DNA of 64,000 nt. It comes from Mesorhizobium_G sp050247155. GTDB lineage: Bacteria > Pseudomonadota > Alphaproteobacteria > Rhizobiales > Rhizobiaceae. Position numbers and translations under genes: made by a program. This document shows, in pieces, positions 60,877-64,000 of this stretch (within the stretch, counting starts at the first letter, position 1; every line of letters begins with the position of its first letter). The notes under the pieces were generated by a model. It did not search any database. It saw nothing but the letters and a program-made list of their open reading frames with translations, and had not been told where the DNA came from. The DNA is taken from NCBI GenBank assembly GCA_050247155.1, contig JBFWUS010000016.1, forward strand, positions 13,232 through 77,231, given 5' to 3'.

Positions 60877-60957
60877 TGTATCTGGACTGCCAAATTCGAG
60901 AATCCCGATGCGGCGATGCGGTTTTGGCCGGGACGCGGCTGACCTGACGAGGCAAAT

Positions 60958-61680
60958 ATGACGGCTAAGCCGCTCTACCGGCGTGTTCTTTTGAAGGCGT
61001 CGGGCGAGGCGCTGATGGGCGACCAGCACTTCGGCATCGACGTTTCCATGGTCGACCAGATCGCGTCCGACATCGCCGAGGCGAGGGCGCTCGGCGTCGA
61101 GGTGGGCGTGGTGATAGGCGGCGGCAACATCTTTCGCGGTGTCGCGGTGGCGTCCAAAGGCGGAGACCGGGTGACCGGCGACCACATGGGCATGCTGGCG
61201 ACTGTCATCAATTCTCTGGCGCTGCGGACCTCATTGGTGAAGATGGGCATCGACGCCGTTGTGTTGTCGGCCATCGCCATGCCGGAACTGTGCGAAAGCT
61301 TTTCGCAGCGCCAGGCCACCGCCTACATGAACCAGGGCAAGGTTGTGATCTTCGCCGGCGGCACCGGCAACCCGTTCTTCACCACAGATTCGGCCGCCGC
61401 CTTGCGCGCGGCCGAAATCGGGGCCGACGCGCTGTTCAAGGGCACGCAGGTCGACGGGGTCTATTCGGCGGATCCCAAGAAAGACCCAACGGCCACGCGT
61501 TTCGAGCGCATTTCTCACGCCGATGTCATCAAGCGGGGCCTATCGATCATGGACACGGCGGCGATTGCGCTTGCGCGCGAAAACCACATTCCGATAATCG
61601 TGTATTCAATCCATGAGAAGGGCGGATTTGGCCAGATTCTCACCGGCGGCGGGCGTTGCACCGTCGTCGCCGATGTCTGA
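60958..61680 (+). CDS. pyrH: UMP kinase
   Basis: Amino-acid-kinase fold enzyme of 240 aa phosphorylating UMP to UDP. Motifs: VLLKASGEALMG, VVIGGGNIFRG, GGTGNPFFTTDSAAALRAAEI and ALFKGTQVDGVYSADPKK. ATG 60958 follows GAGG. Part of the tsf-pyrH-frr-uppS-cdsA order conserved in Hyphomicrobiales. Confidence 0.98.
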   Translation: MTAKPLYRRVLLKASGEALMGDQHFGIDVSMVDQIASDIAEARALGVEVGVVIGGGNIFRGVAVASKGGDRVTGDHMGMLATVINSLALRTSLVKMGIDAVVLSAIAMPELCESFSQRQATAYMNQGKVVIFAGGTGNPFFTTDSAAALRAAEIGADALFKGTQVDGVYSADPKKDPTATRFERISHADVIKRGLSIMDTAAIALARENHIPIIVYSIHEKGGFGQILTGGGRCTVVADV

Positions 61681-61719
61681 GACGGCTAAATTTCCGTCCC
61701 GAATGAAGAGGAGACGACA

Positions 61720-62274
61720 ATGAGCGGTGATTACAAGGATTTGCAGCGACGCATGGAAGGCGCGATCAACGCTTACAAGCACGACCTCGCCTCGTTGCGC
61801 ACCGGTCGCGCTTCGTCGAACTTGCTCGATGCCATCCATGTCGAGGCCTACGGCCAGAGCATGCCGATCAACCAGGTTGCCACAGTGACGGTGCCGGAGG
61901 CGCGCATGATCTCGGTGTCCATCTGGGACAAGCAGATGGTCGGCAAGGTCGATCGCGCGATCCGCGAGTCCAATCTCGGCTTCAACCCGATCGTCGATGG
62001 AACGACCCTGCGCATTCCGCTACCGGAACTCAATGAGCAGCGCCGCAAGGAGCTGGCCAAGCACGCGCATGGTTACGCTGAAAATGCACGTGTCGCAGTC
62101 CGCCATGTGCGCCGCGACGGCATGGATTTTCTGAAGAAGCAGGAAAAAGACGGCGACATCAGCGAAGACGATCACCGCAAGAAGTCCGATCAGGTACAGA
62201 AGCTGACCGACGAAACGATCAACCAGATCGATAGCCTGCTTTCCAGCAAGGAAGCGGAAATTATGCAGGTGTAG
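61720..62274 (+). CDS. frr: Ribosome-recycling factor
   Basis: A 184-aa three-helix protein with a small beta domain. Typical RLHL segments: LRTGRASSNLLDAI, PINQVATVTVPEARMISVSIWDK and ESNLGFNPIVDGTTLRIPLPELNEQRRKEL. GAGGAGAC lies upstream of ATG 61720, 39 bp after pyrH. Confidence 0.98.
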   Translation: MSGDYKDLQRRMEGAINAYKHDLASLRTGRASSNLLDAIHVEAYGQSMPINQVATVTVPEARMISVSIWDKQMVGKVDRAIRESNLGFNPIVDGTTLRIPLPELNEQRRKELAKHAHGYAENARVAVRHVRRDGMDFLKKQEKDGDISEDDHRKKSDQVQKLTDETINQIDSLLSSKEAEIMQV

Positions 62275-62320
62275 AACCTGCGGTGCGGACGCGGCAACTG
62301 AGCGTCCTTGGAACAAGCTG

Positions 62321-63034
62321 ATGTCGACGCCCGCGCATGTCGCGATCATCATGGATGGCAATGGCCGCTGGGCAAAGCAGCGCGGCCTACCGCGCCTTGC
62401 CGGTCACAAGGCCGGCGTCGAGGCGCTGCGCGGGACAGTGCGCGCCGCCGGCGAACTGGGCATCCACTGGCTGACGGTGTACGCATTCTCGTCGGAGAAC
62501 TGGTCGCGGCCGAAATCCGAGGTCAGCGACCTCATGGGATTGCTCAAGATCTTCATCCGGCGTGACCTCGCCGAATTGCACAAGAACGGCGTTCGCGTTC
62601 TCGTCATCGGTGAGCGCGAAAACTTGCAGCCCGACATCCGCAAACTGCTCACCGAAGCAGAAAGCCTCACTGCCGCCAACACGGCGCTCAATCTGGTCAT
62701 TGCTTTCAACTACGGCGCGCGTGACGAGTTGGCGCGGGCTGCCCGCAAGATTGCCGAGAAGGCCGCAGCCGGGAAAATCGATCCCGCCGCAGTCGATGCC
62801 GATATGGTGGCCGCGCATCTGGACACAGCCGACATGCCGGACCCCGATCTTGTCATTCGCACCAGCGGGGAATTGCGACTCTCGAATTTCCTGCTCTGGC
62901 AGGCGGCGTATAGCGAGTTGGTGTTTCTTCCTTGTTACTGGCCCGACTTCAACCGCGATCATTTCGCGCAGGCCGTCACGGCGTTTGAGACGAGAGATCG
63001 TCGGTATGGCGGGCGCAAGGAAAGCGCCCAGTGA
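62321..63034 (+). CDS. uppS: Isoprenyl transferase (undecaprenyl diphosphate synthase)
   Basis: Cis-prenyltransferase of 237 aa making the lipid carrier for peptidoglycan. Signature HVAIIMDGNGRWAKQRGLPR with the catalytic Asp, then VYAFSSENWSRP, and the C-terminal DPDLVIRTSGELRLSNFLLWQAAYSE. The TGA stop overlaps the cdsA GTG start. Confidence 0.98.
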   Translation: MSTPAHVAIIMDGNGRWAKQRGLPRLAGHKAGVEALRGTVRAAGELGIHWLTVYAFSSENWSRPKSEVSDLMGLLKIFIRRDLAELHKNGVRVLVIGERENLQPDIRKLLTEAESLTAANTALNLVIAFNYGARDELARAARKIAEKAAAGKIDPAAVDADMVAAHLDTADMPDPDLVIRTSGELRLSNFLLWQAAYSELVFLPCYWPDFNRDHFAQAVTAFETRDRRYGGRKESAQ

Positions 63035-63867
63035 GCGAGACGACCCGCAATTTGAGCAATCTGCAACTGCGTGTCATTTCCGCTGTCATTCTCGCCGCTG
63101 TCGTTCTCGCAATCACCTGGCTCGGCGGTACGCCGTTCAGGCTGATGGCTTGTTTGATCGGGGCCGCCATCCTTTTCGAATGGTCCGCCATGTCGAGCCG
63201 GGTTTCGGGTGCTGGCAACCGGACAATGGCCGCGGCTGGGCTCGCAATCGTTTTGATCCCGATGGCGTTGGGCGCATCGGCGGTCCTCAGCCACGCCATT
63301 CTGGTGCTGGTCGTCATCGCCACGGCGCTTCACGCTTTGGCGAGCCGCACCTCGCTCTGGTCGGCGGGCGGATTGGCCTATGCGGGCCTGTCGGCATTGT
63401 CGCTCGCCTATCTTCGCGATTCAGACAGTGCAGGATTGATCGCCATCCTTTTCCTGTTCGCCGTCGTCTGGGCGACCGACATCCTGGCCTATTTCGTCGG
63501 GCGCGCCATTGGCGGGCCGAAGCTTGCCCCCGCGATTTCACCCGGCAAGACACAAAGCGGCGCCCTTGGCGGAGCAGCCGGGGGCATTGCTGCAGGTCTC
63601 GCAATCGCGCTGGCAACAGTTGCTTCCAACTTGCCGGTCATCGCCTTGGTGGCGTTGATCTTGTCTATCGTGTCGCAGGTTGGCGACCTGTTCGAATCAT
63701 GGGTCAAACGGCGTCACGGCGTAAAGGATTCGGGGTCGATCATCCCAGGTCACGGTGGCGTGATGGACAGGGTGGACGGGCTTGTTGCCGCCGCTTTTGC
63801 GCTATACGTGCTTGGTGCCTTGCTTGGCGGAATGGAAACACCGGCGCATGGCCTCTTCGGTCGCTGA
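63031..63867 (+). CDS. cdsA: Phosphatidate cytidylyltransferase
   Basis: Integral-membrane enzyme of 278 aa making CDP-diacylglycerol for phospholipid synthesis. About eight helices and the C-terminal signature SQVGDLFESWVKRRHGVKDSG...PGHGGVMDRVDGL. It starts with GTG 63031, overlapping the uppS stop, so it is co-translated. It completes the rpsB to cdsA cluster. Confidence 0.96.
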   Translation: MSETTRNLSNLQLRVISAVILAAVVLAITWLGGTPFRLMACLIGAAILFEWSAMSSRVSGAGNRTMAAAGLAIVLIPMALGASAVLSHAILVLVVIATALHALASRTSLWSAGGLAYAGLSALSLAYLRDSDSAGLIAILFLFAVVWATDILAYFVGRAIGGPKLAPAISPGKTQSGALGGAAGGIAAGLAIALATVASNLPVIALVALILSIVSQVGDLFESWVKRRHGVKDSGSIIPGHGGVMDRVDGLVAAAFALYVLGALLGGMETPAHGLFGR

Positions 63868-63950
63868 CAAGACTTAGGTCGTAGTGACGAATTAACGGTT
63901 GCCAGCGCCGCCGGTCAAATCGGCCAGTTTTAGGCGCGAGGAGGAAGGAC

Positions 63951-64000
63951 ATGCAGCGCATATTCGACGACGAGCGCCGCGAAAATGGACGATTTGGACG
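63951..64000 (+). CDS. Start of an unknown gene (cut by window end)
   Basis: ATG 63951 has a strong ribosome site (GGAGGAAGG) and opens MQRIFDDERRENGRFGR. Only 16 complete codons are visible. It does not look like the start of Dxr or RseP, the usual next genes. Nothing more can be said. Confidence 0.5.
   Translation, partial: MQRIFDDERRENGRFG

Overview
The window looks like chromosome of a high-G+C alphaproteobacterium of the order Hyphomicrobiales (Rhizobiales), most like Mesorhizobium, Aminobacter or another Phyllobacteriaceae. The evidence is the order of core genes (pyrB-pyrC-plsY-dprA facing topA; rpsB-tsf-pyrH-frr-uppS-cdsA; clpS-clpA) plus rhizobial families such as IalB, EipB, DUF1489, a phasin and the choline-sulfate set betC/choX/regulator. 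No rRNA, CRISPR array, intact insertion sequence or prophage was seen. Species cannot be named from the sequence alone.

Layout. 1-5.7 kb: end of a YejA-type peptide-binding protein, ialB, then choX-betC with a divergent LysR regulator. 5.8-12.4 kb: glyoxalase-fold protein, a MarR regulator/alpha-beta hydrolase pair sharing an operator, rhodanese, periplasmic L,D-transpeptidase, glutathione transferase and drug/metabolite exporter. 12.5-16.9 kb: tRNA-Val and tRNA-Asp, a secreted glycerophosphodiesterase-like protein and an MFS symporter with a large inserted domain. 16.9-26.8 kb: topA, then the pyrB-pyrC-plsY-dprA operon on the minus strand; its PyrC lacks the metal ligands of dihydroorotase. 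An AidB-like acyl-CoA dehydrogenase and two membrane proteins follow. 26.7-38.3 kb: ruvX, gatC-GNAT-gatA-glsA, sdaA, a penicillin-binding D,D-carboxypeptidase with SPOR domain, a toxin-antitoxin locus whose toxin is frameshifted, and a phasin. 38.5-43.3 kb: clpS-clpA, a long inverted repeat, and rsgA preceded by a possible leader peptide and attenuator. 43.3-49.8 kb: adenylate cyclase, azlCD, HIT, SMR transporter, a FemAB-like/GDPD/RidA operon and eipB.

50.1-54.0 kb is the main accessory metabolic module: a periplasmic tryptophan-tryptophylquinone amine dehydrogenase (large subunit, MauE-like and MauD-like maturation proteins, small subunit) followed by two single-haem c-type cytochromes. Cysteine pattern and local motifs fit aromatic amine dehydrogenase (aau) better than methylamine dehydrogenase (mau), and no MauG-type dihaem enzyme lies nearby.

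56.1-58.9 kb is a visibly A+T-richer accessory stretch with a two-gene operon: a protein of unknown function and an HTH plus ImmA/IrrE-type metallopeptidase. It sits between the acyltransferase region and the translation/envelope cluster rpsB-cdsA. This is the best candidate for a poorly described system, probably a toxin-antitoxin or defence-like pair. Three long inverted repeats of two families lie in intergenic gaps; two copies of one family separate convergent genes.
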